DNA of 64,000 nt, from NCBI GenBank assembly GCA_016710165.1, contig JADJLJ010000001.1:1674001-1738000 (forward strand), written 5' to 3'. Shown here piece by piece: positions 8,848 through 16,552 of this stretch. Source of the stretch: Chitinophagaceae bacterium. Lineage in GTDB: Bacteria > Bacteroidota > Bacteroidia > Chitinophagales > Chitinophagaceae. Under the pieces are notes generated by a model that worked only from the letters and a program-made list of their open reading frames with translations, was not told the origin of the DNA and did no database searches. Within the stretch, counting starts at the first letter, position 1. Every line of letters starts with the position of its first letter. A program made the position numbers and the translations under genes.

Positions 8848-9801
8848 TCACTTCCTCGAAATGGCTTTTTCGGCTGCGGCAACAATATGCGCAGTATCCA
8901 GCCCGTATTTTGTAAGCAGTTCAATGGGTTTACCGCTTTCGCCAAACGTATCGTTGGTACCTATGTACTCAATGGGTACCGGGCAGTTTCTTGCTGCAGC
9001 CTGTGCAATGCTGTCACCAAGCCCGCCAATGATATTATGCTCCTCGGCGGTTACGGCACATTTTGTTTTACTGATTGAAGCAACAACAGCCGCTTCATCT
9101 AATGGCTTGATGGTATGAATATTCAACAGATCAACACGAATGCCTTTTTCCTGGAGAACTTTTGCGGCTTCAATTGCTTTCCACACCAGGTGGCCGCAGG
9201 CAAAGATCGAAACATCTGAACCAACGGAAAATTGCTGGGCCTTGCCTATAACAAAATCTGCTTCGTTGGTAAAAATGGGCCAAACCGGCCGTCCAAAACG
9301 CAAATAAACCGGCCCTTCATAATCAGCAATGGCCATGGTTGCCGCCTTTGTCTGGTTATAATCTGCCGGAACGATCACGGTCATGCCCGGCAACATTTTC
9401 ATCAACCCGATATCTTCCAGTATCTGGTGGGTTGCTCCATCCTCTCCCAGGGTAAGTCCGGCGTGCGAAGCACAGATCTTTACGTTCTTGCCGCTGTAAG
9501 CAATGCTCTGGCGTATCTGGTCGTAAACCCTGCCGGTAGAAAAATTGGCAAACGTGGTTGTATAAGGGATCTTACCCCCTACGGTAAGCCCGGCAGCAAT
9601 ACCCATCATGTTGGCTTCGGCAATGCCGCACTGGATAAAGCGATCCGGGAATTCCTTCATGAAGCCGTTCAACTTCAATGAGCCTGCCAGGTCGGCCGTA
9701 AGGGCCACGATATTGGGATTTTTCCGGGCTGCTTCCAAAATTCCATCCCCAAAACCGCTGCGGGTGTCTTTATTGCCGGAAACCTGGATATTGTTGAGCA
9801 T
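8848..9801 (-). CDS. Transketolase, C-terminal half (split-type)
   Basis: 317 residues when started at the ATG at 9801; an upstream in-frame ATG at 9864 would add a poorly conserved 21-residue leader, so I prefer 9801 (MLNNIQVSGNKDTRSGFGD). It contains the pyrimidine-binding transketolase domain (CGIAEANMMGIAAGLTVGG, SHAGLTLGEDGATHQ) and the C-terminal domain (EEHNIIGGLGDSIA). Split transketolases need an N-terminal ThDP-diphosphate-binding subunit, normally next door; no such gene is adjacent here. The product would take part in the non-oxidative pentose phosphate pathway, or in a related 1-deoxyxylulose-type ketol transfer. Confidence 0.9.
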   Translation of the reverse strand: MLNNIQVSGNKDTRSGFGDGILEAARKNPNIVALTADLAGSLKLNGFMKEFPDRFIQCGIAEANMMGIAAGLTVGGKIPYTTTFANFSTGRVYDQIRQSIAYSGKNVKICASHAGLTLGEDGATHQILEDIGLMKMLPGMTVIVPADYNQTKAATMAIADYEGPVYLRFGRPVWPIFTNEADFVIGKAQQFSVGSDVSIFACGHLVWKAIEAAKVLQEKGIRVDLLNIHTIKPLDEAAVVASISKTKCAVTAEEHNIIGGLGDSIAQAAARNCPVPIEYIGTNDTFGESGKPIELLTKYGLDTAHIVAAAEKAISRK

Positions 9802-9938
9802 ACTTGAACTTTTATTCGGTTTTTTAATTGCCGCAAAGTAAAAGAAAGATTTGCAGGGCGTCAAAAGAGAATGAAAAAGTTGCCCACATAGTTTTTAAGT
9901 AAATACACACCGGTGATCAAGATGACGAAAAGCAATGA

Positions 9939-10994
9939 TCAGTTCAGGTCGGCATTTTTTGCATTGAATATATTCTCGTCTTCTTTCAGTTTCAGTTCCC
10001 ATTGCCATGCAGTAGCCATCATCTGGTGCAGGTTGTATTTGGGAACCCAGCCCAACACATTACGGGCCTTGTCATTATTGGCATAAATGGCAATCACATC
10101 ACCGGGGCGGCGGGGACCAAGGCGGTAGTTCAGTTTTACACCACTTGCCTTTTCAAATTCCTGGATGAGCTCCAGAACAGTATATCCATTTCCGGTACCC
10201 AAATTAAAGATCTCACAATTGCCTTCATTTTTATCCTGCAACAGGTAATTGAACGCCAGCGTATGGGCATGCGCTATATCACATACATGAATATAATCTC
10301 TCAGGCAACTTCCGTCCCGGGTAGGATAATCGGTTCCAAAGACCTGCATCATAGGCAGTTTACCGATGGCTGTTTGTGTAATGGCCGGGACCAGGTTTTC
10401 CGGTTTGCCAAGCGGCAGTTCACCAAGCAATGCAGAAGGATGAGCGCCTACCGGGTTAAAGTAACGGAGTAAGATCGCCTTGCTGTTGTTGCAATTCACT
10501 GCTTCCCGTACGATCTGTTCGCCCATTTGCTTGGTGGCTCCATAGGCCGATTCAGCAGCCTTCATCGGGCTTTCTTCAGTGACCGGTATATTATCCGGGT
10601 TACCATACACGGTGCAGGAAGAGGAGAAAACAAAATTGTCGACGCCAAACTCATCGGCACATTTTAAGATATTGATGAGCGAGTTCAGGTTATTCTCAAA
10701 ATAAAGGAGGGGTTTTTTGACGGACTCGCCAACCGATTTGTATGCAGCAAAATGAATGATACCGCTGATATCGGGATTTTCCTGGAAGATGGCCACGGTA
10801 TCATCATAGATACAAAGGTCGACCTTATAATTCTTTACTTTTTTGCCGGTTATCTTTTCAACCGATTCAAGGATGGTATCGCTGCTTCTGGAGTTGTTAT
10901 CGGCAGAGATCACCTCAAAGCCGTTCTCTATCAGGTCTACCAAAGTGTGTACGCCTATGTATCCACAGCCGCCGGTAACAAGGATTTTATTCAT
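9939..10994 (-). CDS. galE: UDP-glucose 4-epimerase
   Basis: 351 residues from the ATG at 10994 (MNKILVTGGCGYIGVHTL); the in-frame ATG at 11018 overlaps a terminator hairpin and is unlikely. It has the Rossmann motif GGCGYIG, the SDR catalytic Tyr and Lys in YGATKQMGE with Ser in FSSSCTVYG, and the GalE-specific RYFNPVGAHPSALLGE and TRDGSCLRDYIHV blocks. It interconverts UDP-glucose and UDP-galactose (or the N-acetyl forms) for surface polysaccharide or glycolipid. It is downstream of the phosphate transporter gene but a terminator lies between them. It could supply sugar nucleotides to the nearby glycosyltransferases; that link is only inferred. Confidence 0.95.
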   Translation of the reverse strand: MNKILVTGGCGYIGVHTLVDLIENGFEVISADNNSRSSDTILESVEKITGKKVKNYKVDLCIYDDTVAIFQENPDISGIIHFAAYKSVGESVKKPLLYFENNLNSLINILKCADEFGVDNFVFSSSCTVYGNPDNIPVTEESPMKAAESAYGATKQMGEQIVREAVNCNNSKAILLRYFNPVGAHPSALLGELPLGKPENLVPAITQTAIGKLPMMQVFGTDYPTRDGSCLRDYIHVCDIAHAHTLAFNYLLQDKNEGNCEIFNLGTGNGYTVLELIQEFEKASGVKLNYRLGPRRPGDVIAIYANNDKARNVLGWVPKYNLHQMMATAWQWELKLKEDENIFNAKNADLN

Positions 10995-11010
10995 GGTACA
11001 AAGAAAACAA

Positions 11011-11038
11011 AAAATCACTCATGGTGATGAGTGATTTT
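11011..11038 (-). terminator. Terminator between pit and galE
   Basis: A 12-bp perfect stem AAAATCACTCAT (11011-11022) / ATGAGTGATTTT (11027-11038) with loop GGTG and A/T tracts on both sides, so it works in either direction. On the minus strand it ends the phosphate transporter message. Confidence 0.8.
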
Positions 11039-11059
11039 TTATGGCCGTTTGTTTATAAT

Positions 11060-12769
11060 TTATAAGATCAGGTTTACGATATAATAGATCCCTGCAGCCA
11101 GTAAACCACTCACCGGTATCGTTAATATCCAGGCCCAGAGTAAATTCACCGTAACCCCCCAGCGCACGGCCGACAATCGCTTTGTGGCGCCCACCCCCAT
11201 GATGGAACCGGTAATGGTATGTGTAGTGGAAACCGGTATACCCATCTGGCCGGTAAAGAATAAAGTGAATGCACCGGCTGTTTCTGCTGCAACCCCTTCC
11301 AGCGGGGTAACTTTTGTGATCTTTGTACCCATTGTTTTTACGATCTTCCATCCTCCGCTCATGGTTCCTAACCCGATGGCAAGATAACAGGCAACCGGTA
11401 CCCAGTTAGGCAGGTCAGAAAAATTCTGGATGGACCCGCTTGCGATCAACGCAGCGCCGATGATACCCATTACTTTCTGGGCATCGTTTCCGCCATGGCC
11501 GATACTGAATGCGGCTGAACTGAACAACTGCAGTTTCTTGAACATATTGGCAACCTTGAATGCCGTCGGGGTCCTGATCTTCTCAACGTATAGGTAAACC
11601 AGGCAAAACAAAACGGAAGTGAAAATAATACCCCAAACGATCGAACTGTTGTCTGCCTTATCAATGTCCTTGGCCAGGGCCTTTTCGATACTGAACCCTT
11701 CGATCTTCTTTCTTACTTTTTCCTTATTGACCTCCTTGATCGGGTAAATGGCATGCAGGGCAGCCATCGTACTGTCGAGACCGATCTCCTGGTTGAAATA
11801 TTTTTTTAAAGGATCCTTATAATTTTCGGTAGTGTTCTTCGCCGCATTGTATTCTGCTTTTACTTTTTCATCGCCGGTGGATCTTGCTTCCAGTACCAGG
11901 AAGTCATTGGCATTGCGGATATCATCTTTTAACCGGCTGGCTTCAATGTCTTTCAGCCACCCTTCATCAGAAGCTTTCTTTGCGATGGCTTTGGCGCCGA
12001 GCTTATCAAAGTCTTTGACGAGCGCATCGATCTTTTCATAATTGGGCAATGCCTCATCCAGCTTTTCTTTGGCAGCAGTATAAGCATTCAATGCCACAGT
12101 ATCATTCGGATCGGCCTCTTTTTTCGCCAACGCGGCCTTTACTTCCTTTTTATATTTATCGATCTTTAAAAACTTCTGAAGGTTCTCCTCCATCTTGCTG
12201 CTTTCAAATTTATCGAACAGGAAAACAGTTAAGATGGTAGCCAGCGCAATGATCCCGATCCGGGCCCAGATATTCCGCATGACCGTGACAATGGTGATAA
12301 AAATGGAAATGATCATGCCGATGATGGGCGCCAGGAAGATAAATATAACGGTATTGAATATGATGCTTGATTCCACGATTTTGCCCCAGCTGAACCCCAG
12401 CCCCTTTTGCATCAATGCATGGGCGATGGCAGCGCCGGCAAACGCACCGATCAGCGTGTGGGAAGAAGAGGAAGGGATCCCATACCACCAGGTAAGCAGG
12501 TTCCAGAAAATGGCGGCTATCAGCCCGGATAAAATTACCGGCAGGGTGATGAATTCCTTGTTAACTGTTTTGCTGATCGTATTGGCAACCGCATGATCCT
12601 TAAAAATAAAATAAGCCGCACAATTAAAAATAGCCGCCCATACCACGGCCTGGAAAGGGGTAAGCACTTTGGTGGAAACAACCGTAGCGATCGAATTGGC
12701 CGCATCATGAAACCCGTTGATGTAGTCAAATATCAGGGCAAGGGCTATAATTAAGATTACTAAAGTCAT
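11060..12769 (-). CDS. Pit-family inorganic phosphate transporter with large soluble insertion
   Basis: 569 residues. The two PiT signature segments are present: NGFHDAANSIATVVSTK near the start and HGGNDAQKVMGIIGAAL in the second half, each within a bundle of membrane helices. Between them, about residues 190-373 are a hydrophilic, Lys/Glu/Ala-rich helical region that is not membrane. Soluble loops at this place are known in PiT proteins but one of ~185 residues is large. It imports phosphate with H+ or Na+ coupling. A DUF47/PhoU-like gene lies immediately upstream in the same direction, the usual partner. No 11-bp TAA repeats precede this operon, so it looks housekeeping rather than starvation-induced. 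Confidence 0.93.
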   Translation of the reverse strand: MTLVILIIALALIFDYINGFHDAANSIATVVSTKVLTPFQAVVWAAIFNCAAYFIFKDHAVANTISKTVNKEFITLPVILSGLIAAIFWNLLTWWYGIPSSSSHTLIGAFAGAAIAHALMQKGLGFSWGKIVESSIIFNTVIFIFLAPIIGMIISIFITIVTVMRNIWARIGIIALATILTVFLFDKFESSKMEENLQKFLKIDKYKKEVKAALAKKEADPNDTVALNAYTAAKEKLDEALPNYEKIDALVKDFDKLGAKAIAKKASDEGWLKDIEASRLKDDIRNANDFLVLEARSTGDEKVKAEYNAAKNTTENYKDPLKKYFNQEIGLDSTMAALHAIYPIKEVNKEKVRKKIEGFSIEKALAKDIDKADNSSIVWGIIFTSVLFCLVYLYVEKIRTPTAFKVANMFKKLQLFSSAAFSIGHGGNDAQKVMGIIGAALIASGSIQNFSDLPNWVPVACYLAIGLGTMSGGWKIVKTMGTKITKVTPLEGVAAETAGAFTLFFTGQMGIPVSTTHTITGSIMGVGATKRLSAVRWGVTVNLLWAWILTIPVSGLLAAGIYYIVNLIL

Positions 12770-12802
12770 GTGTTGTGTAAGATTTGAGATTTGCCAATTA
12801 AC

Positions 12803-13453
12803 TTAAGCGTATTTCACAATGATACTCTCAATCACATTCGCTGCGTCTTCACACTTATCGGTAACAATTTCCATTACCTGGTAAATCTCTCTCTTCTTGA
12901 TCACCTCCTTGGCATCGGGTTCTTCGGCAAACAATTTTTCGATGCTCATATCAAAGATATCGTCGCCCTGGTTCTCTATGCTGTTGATCTGGACCAGTGC
13001 ATCGGTGATCTGGCGCATGTTTTTCATATTCCGTAATTCCTTTACTGCATCATGCACTGCCACACAGCCCTGCGCAATGATATCGGCCATTTTCTGAATG
13101 CCTGTATCATTGGGATTCACCCGGTAAAAATTTATCTTTTTGGCAGATGCCTGTATATAATCAGCAATATCATCCAGGGCAGAAGCCAGGTAATGAATGT
13201 CTTCCCGGTCAAAAGGGGTGATAAAATTCCTTCCCAGTTCGGTGAATATCTGGTGGGTGTAATCGTCATTCGTATGTTCCATATCCTCAATTTCCTTGAT
13301 CAGCTTTGCCCGTTCGTCAAAATCAGGTTCATGAACCACTTCTTTCAGTTTTTCGCCCATTTTCACCAACACATCAACTACGCTTTCGAATAGCTGAAAG
13401 AACACCCTGTCTTTTGGTAAGAATATCTTTAAGATCGAATTTATGCCTGCCAT
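12803..13453 (-). CDS. DUF47 (PhoU-like) accessory protein of the Pit transporter
   Basis: 216 residues, all helical, soluble. Segments such as FFQLFESVVDVLVKMGEKL, EIEDMEHTNDDYTHQIFTEL and DIADYIQASAKKINFY are typical of DUF47, which forms a PhoU-like helical bundle with acidic metal-binding ExxxD-type repeats. DUF47 genes nearly always sit beside pit genes and are thought to control them. Here it is 33 bases upstream of pit on the same strand. The -7 element on the minus strand is TTTGC at about 13472-13476. It is divergent from the phosphate-type porin gene. Confidence 0.92.
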   Translation of the reverse strand: MAGINSILKIFLPKDRVFFQLFESVVDVLVKMGEKLKEVVHEPDFDERAKLIKEIEDMEHTNDDYTHQIFTELGRNFITPFDREDIHYLASALDDIADYIQASAKKINFYRVNPNDTGIQKMADIIAQGCVAVHDAVKELRNMKNMRQITDALVQINSIENQGDDIFDMSIEKLFAEEPDAKEVIKKREIYQVMEIVTDKCEDAANVIESIIVKYA

Positions 13454-13517
13454 ATCTATGCTTTTTTTGCTGCAAAGGTTAACTTTTAGGCCAGATAAAG
13501 TAAAGTACCTTTTAAAT

Positions 13518-13565
13518 GATAATGATTTGTTAACACAGGGGTAACATTAATTTGTTATTCCTTTG
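13518..13565 (+). promoter_or_regulatory. Candidate Pho box: 11-bp TAA repeats before the porin
   Basis: TAA triplets start at 13520, 13531 and 13542, exactly 11 bp apart, in the contexts GATAATG, GTTAACA and GGTAACA; a fourth position (13553) is degenerate. A CTTTG element follows at 13561-13565, and a second TTTGC at 13574-13578 only four bases before the ATG. This is the weakest of the plus-strand boxes in spacing (21 bp to TTG). Confidence 0.6.
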
Positions 13566-13581
13566 TCGCCAAATTTGCTAA

Positions 13582-14889
13582 ATGCTTAAGAAACGACTTC
13601 CATTACTGGTAGCCATGCTCCTGTTTTACCAGTGCTTACAAGCCCAGTTTTTGATGGATATGGTGGATACGACCAAGGAAACCGGCAGGGGACTCCTTGC
13701 TGTTTATAAGAAATTCGATCACCTCCGTATTGGGGGATACATTCAGCCACAGTTCCAGGTGGCCTCAGCAAAAGGAGTAAAGAGTTTTGAAGGAGGCGAT
13801 TTTGCCGCCCAGGTGAACAACCGTTTCATGCTTCGCCGCAGCCGGGTTCGGATTGACTATGTTCATTTTGGTAAGGAAACCAAACCGGGGGTGCAGATCG
13901 TTTTCCAGTTTGATGCCAATGAACGGGGGTTTACCGTACGGGATGTCTGGGGAAGGATCTTTGAAAATAGATTCAAACTCTTTTCTTTCACAACCGGCAT
14001 GTTTGCCCGGCCATTTGGTTACGAGGTCAACCTGAGCAGCAGCGACCGGGAAAGTCCGGAACGGGGCCGCATGAGCCAGTTGCACATGAAAAGTGAACGG
14101 GACCTGGGCGCCATGCTCAGTTTTGAAGTAAGGCAAAAGGAACACCCGCTGAAAAATATCAAGATCGATGCCGGCTTCTTTAATGGCCAGGGTATAAATG
14201 CATCCGGAGATTTTGATAACATAAAAGATTTCATTGGCCGCATTTCCCTGAAACCGTTGCATCTCAGCAAATCAGTGCAGTTAACGGCAGGGGCATCCAT
14301 TTTGTCTGGTGGGCTCCAAAATAACACCAAATATATTTTTACAACCTCCACAACTGCCGGCATCAAAAAAGTGGTCGTCGACTCCACGGCATCCAACACC
14401 GGAACAAGATCGCCCCGCCGCTATTATGGCGCCGATGTTCAGTTGAAACTCAGGAACGGCGCAGGTCGGTTTACTGAACTAAGAGCTGAATTTACTGCCG
14501 GCACCCAAACCGCCACAGTCAGCAACCCGGAAACGCCCAACGCTTTGCTGACAGGCACCGATGGTTTCCATCAAAGGAATTTCAACGGGGCTTACTTCTA
14601 TTTACTGCAACACCTGTTCTCTCCCAACCACCTGCTGATCTTAAAATACGACTGGTATGATCCCAACAGTAAAGTAAAAGGAACAGAGATCGGTGTTCCC
14701 GGTTCAAACTTTACGGCTGCCAATATCAAATATTCCACACTGGGTTTGGGATATATGTATCACATAAGCGAGAACATGAAACTGGTATTATACTATGCCC
14801 GGGTTTGGAATGAAAAAACGCAGCTGGCAGGATATACAACCGATGTAAGAGACAATGTATTTACCTGCAGGATCCAGTTCAGGTTCTGA
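13582..14889 (+). CDS. Phosphate-selective porin O/P-type outer-membrane protein
   Basis: 435 residues. A signal peptide (MLKKRLPLLVAMLLFYQC...AQ) is followed by a beta-barrel with alternating aromatic strands, e.g. LRIGGYIQPQFQVA, MLRRSRVRIDYVHFG and VQIVFQFDANE, and ends in Phe (TCRIQFRF) as outer-membrane proteins do. These blocks match the OprO/OprP family (Pfam porin_O_P). In Pseudomonas such porins take up phosphate or pyrophosphate; here the specificity is inferred, but it is divergent to the Pit/DUF47 operon and preceded by 11-bp TAA repeats like the other candidate phosphate-starvation genes. Start ATG 13582 gives the signal peptide. Confidence 0.87.
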   Translation: MLKKRLPLLVAMLLFYQCLQAQFLMDMVDTTKETGRGLLAVYKKFDHLRIGGYIQPQFQVASAKGVKSFEGGDFAAQVNNRFMLRRSRVRIDYVHFGKETKPGVQIVFQFDANERGFTVRDVWGRIFENRFKLFSFTTGMFARPFGYEVNLSSSDRESPERGRMSQLHMKSERDLGAMLSFEVRQKEHPLKNIKIDAGFFNGQGINASGDFDNIKDFIGRISLKPLHLSKSVQLTAGASILSGGLQNNTKYIFTTSTTAGIKKVVVDSTASNTGTRSPRRYYGADVQLKLRNGAGRFTELRAEFTAGTQTATVSNPETPNALLTGTDGFHQRNFNGAYFYLLQHLFSPNHLLILKYDWYDPNSKVKGTEIGVPGSNFTAANIKYSTLGLGYMYHISENMKLVLYYARVWNEKTQLAGYTTDVRDNVFTCRIQFRF

Positions 14890-14973
14890 ACCTCTTTCCT
14901 TTTACAGCATAAAAAAACCTACTCCCAGGACCAGGATCATTTTAAACCGGGTCGGTCTCTGCCCCATTTATCG

Positions 14974-14989
14974 TAATATTGCAATATTA
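14974..14989 (+). promoter_or_regulatory. Palindromic operator before arsR
   Basis: TAATATTGCAATATTA is a 16-bp perfect palindrome ending 10 bases before the arsR ATG. ArsR/SmtB repressors bind AT-rich palindromes over their own promoters, so this is the probable arsenite-responsive operator. Confidence 0.65.
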
Positions 14990-14999
14990 AATTAAAGTA

Positions 15000-15332
15000 A
15001 TGGGGGCAACAAAGACTGAATGGTTCACGGGCAAACACAATTCCATTGCCACGATGGCCAAAGCACTGGGGCATCCGGCAAGGGTTGCCATCATTGACTA
15101 TTTATTATCTGTTGACACCTGTATCTGCGGTGATATTGTAAATAAACTGCCGTTGGCCCAGCCTACTGTTTCGCAACACCTGAAAGAACTCAGGAACGCA
15201 GGACTTATTAAAGGAAGCATCGAAGGCAATGCCATCTGTTATTGCCTTGATGAAAAGGCCATTGCCCGGATGCAAACATACTTTGCCGCCATTGCCGCCC
15301 GGCTGGAAAAGAAAAAAAATGATTGCTGCTGA
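15000..15332 (+). CDS. arsR: ArsR-family arsenite-responsive repressor
   Basis: 110 residues with the ArsR/SmtB winged helix: HPARVAIIDYLLSVDTCICG, then the recognition helix LAQPTVSQHLKELRNAGLI. The CxC in DTCICGDIV is at the place of the ELCVCDL metalloid-binding motif of ArsR, and there is a further Cys pair at the C-terminus (NDCC). It is followed 18 bases later by the arsenite efflux gene, so it should repress both and be released by As(III) or Sb(III). A perfect palindrome lies over its promoter. Start ATG 15000 is ten bases after that palindrome. Confidence 0.9.
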   Translation: MGATKTEWFTGKHNSIATMAKALGHPARVAIIDYLLSVDTCICGDIVNKLPLAQPTVSQHLKELRNAGLIKGSIEGNAICYCLDEKAIARMQTYFAAIAARLEKKKNDCC

Positions 15333-15350
15333 TACTAAAATAACAGGACC

Positions 15351-16415
15351 ATGACCGCAAACAACTGTGCGCCGGCACACGAAAGAAAGAAACTTGGATT
15401 TTTAGACCGCTATCTCACCCTGTGGATCTTTCTGGCTATGGCACTTGGTGTAGCAATCGGCTATTTCTTTCCGGCATCATCAACGTTTATCAATTCATTT
15501 TCTTCGGGTACAACAAATATTCCTTTAGCAGTAGGATTGATACTTATGATGTACCCGCCTTTTACAAAAGTGAAGTACGATAAACTGAAGGAGGTTTTCA
15601 AAAACACCAGGGTACTTGGCGTTTCATTATTGCTTAACTGGATCATTGGCCCGGTCCTCATGTTCATCCTGGCTATCACATTTTTACAGGATTATCCCGA
15701 ATACATGGTGGGATTGATCCTTATTGGTCTTGCCCGCTGCATTGCCATGGTGATCGTGTGGAATGAACTGGCAGATGGCAGCCGGGAATATGCCGCCGGT
15801 TTAGTTGCATTGAACAGCATCTTCCAGGTTCTCCTGTACAGTGTATATGCCTGGTTTTTTGTAACGGTACTCCCGCCCTGGTTTGGCATCACCGGTTCGG
15901 TGGTGGATATAACGATCGGGCAGATCGCAGAAAGTGTTGCCATCTATTTGGGCATCCCTTTCCTGGCAGGATTTCTTACCAGGTATTTCCTGTTAAAATG
16001 GAAGGGGAAAGAATGGTACCAGGCAAAATTCATCCCCTTCGTATCTCCCATAACACTGATCGCCTTACTCTTTACCATTGTTGTCATGTTCAGCCTGAAA
16101 GGCGAACTGATCGTTCAGATCCCGCTGGATGTATTGCGGATCGCTCTTCCGCTGGTCATTTACTTTGCCATCATGTTCCTGGTAAGTTTTTTCATAGGTA
16201 AACGAATGGGTGCTGATTACTCCACCAATGCATCCATCGCTTTTACGGCCGCAGGCAATAACTTTGAACTGGCCATCGCGGTTGCCATTGGTGTATTCGG
16301 CATCAACAGCGGCCAGGCCTTTGCCGGCGTGATCGGCCCGTTGGTGGAAGTGCCGGCATTGATCGCCCTGGTGAATGTTGCTTTCTGGTTCAGGAAAAAA
16401 TACGATGCTTTATGA
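15351..16415 (+). CDS. acr3: ACR3-family arsenite efflux permease
   Basis: 354 residues, about ten membrane helices. The ACR3 hallmark GLARCIAMVIVWNELADGS carries the essential Cys, and LIGLARC and FTAAGNNFELAIAVAIG are also characteristic. It exports arsenite driven by the proton gradient. An arsC arsenate reductase is not present in the window. Arsenate enters cells through phosphate transporters, so a position among phosphate-uptake genes is sensible, especially if uptake is raised during phosphate starvation. It is co-transcribed with arsR (18-base gap). Confidence 0.93.
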   Translation: MTANNCAPAHERKKLGFLDRYLTLWIFLAMALGVAIGYFFPASSTFINSFSSGTTNIPLAVGLILMMYPPFTKVKYDKLKEVFKNTRVLGVSLLLNWIIGPVLMFILAITFLQDYPEYMVGLILIGLARCIAMVIVWNELADGSREYAAGLVALNSIFQVLLYSVYAWFFVTVLPPWFGITGSVVDITIGQIAESVAIYLGIPFLAGFLTRYFLLKWKGKEWYQAKFIPFVSPITLIALLFTIVVMFSLKGELIVQIPLDVLRIALPLVIYFAIMFLVSFFIGKRMGADYSTNASIAFTAAGNNFELAIAVAIGVFGINSGQAFAGVIGPLVEVPALIALVNVAFWFRKKYDAL

Positions 16416-16456
16416 TCCCCCCGCAGGCGATGGGCCCTCACAGCTGTATACCTTCC

Positions 16457-16536
16457 CTTAACAATTACGTAATATACAGGTAACACTACGGTAACATTCA
16501 ATTCATGCTGCGATAACATGAAAGTTGTCCTTTTGC
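16457..16536 (+). promoter_or_regulatory. Candidate Pho box: five in-phase TAA repeats before TonB receptor
   Basis: TAA starts at 16459, 16470, 16481, 16492 and 16514; the skipped 11-bp position 16503 reads TCA. Two units are nearly identical (GGTAACACTAC, GGTAACATTCA). TTTTGC follows at 16531-16536, with TTG 19 bp after the last TAA. It is the longest array in the window. Confidence 0.75.
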
Positions 16537-16552
16537 AGTAAATATTTACGGC

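Noticed and set aside
13454..13517. Pho box for the Pit/DUF47 operon on the minus strand
   Set aside because: TAA triplets on that strand do not fall in an 11-bp phase; the TTTGC at about 13472-13476 has no in-phase units upstream.
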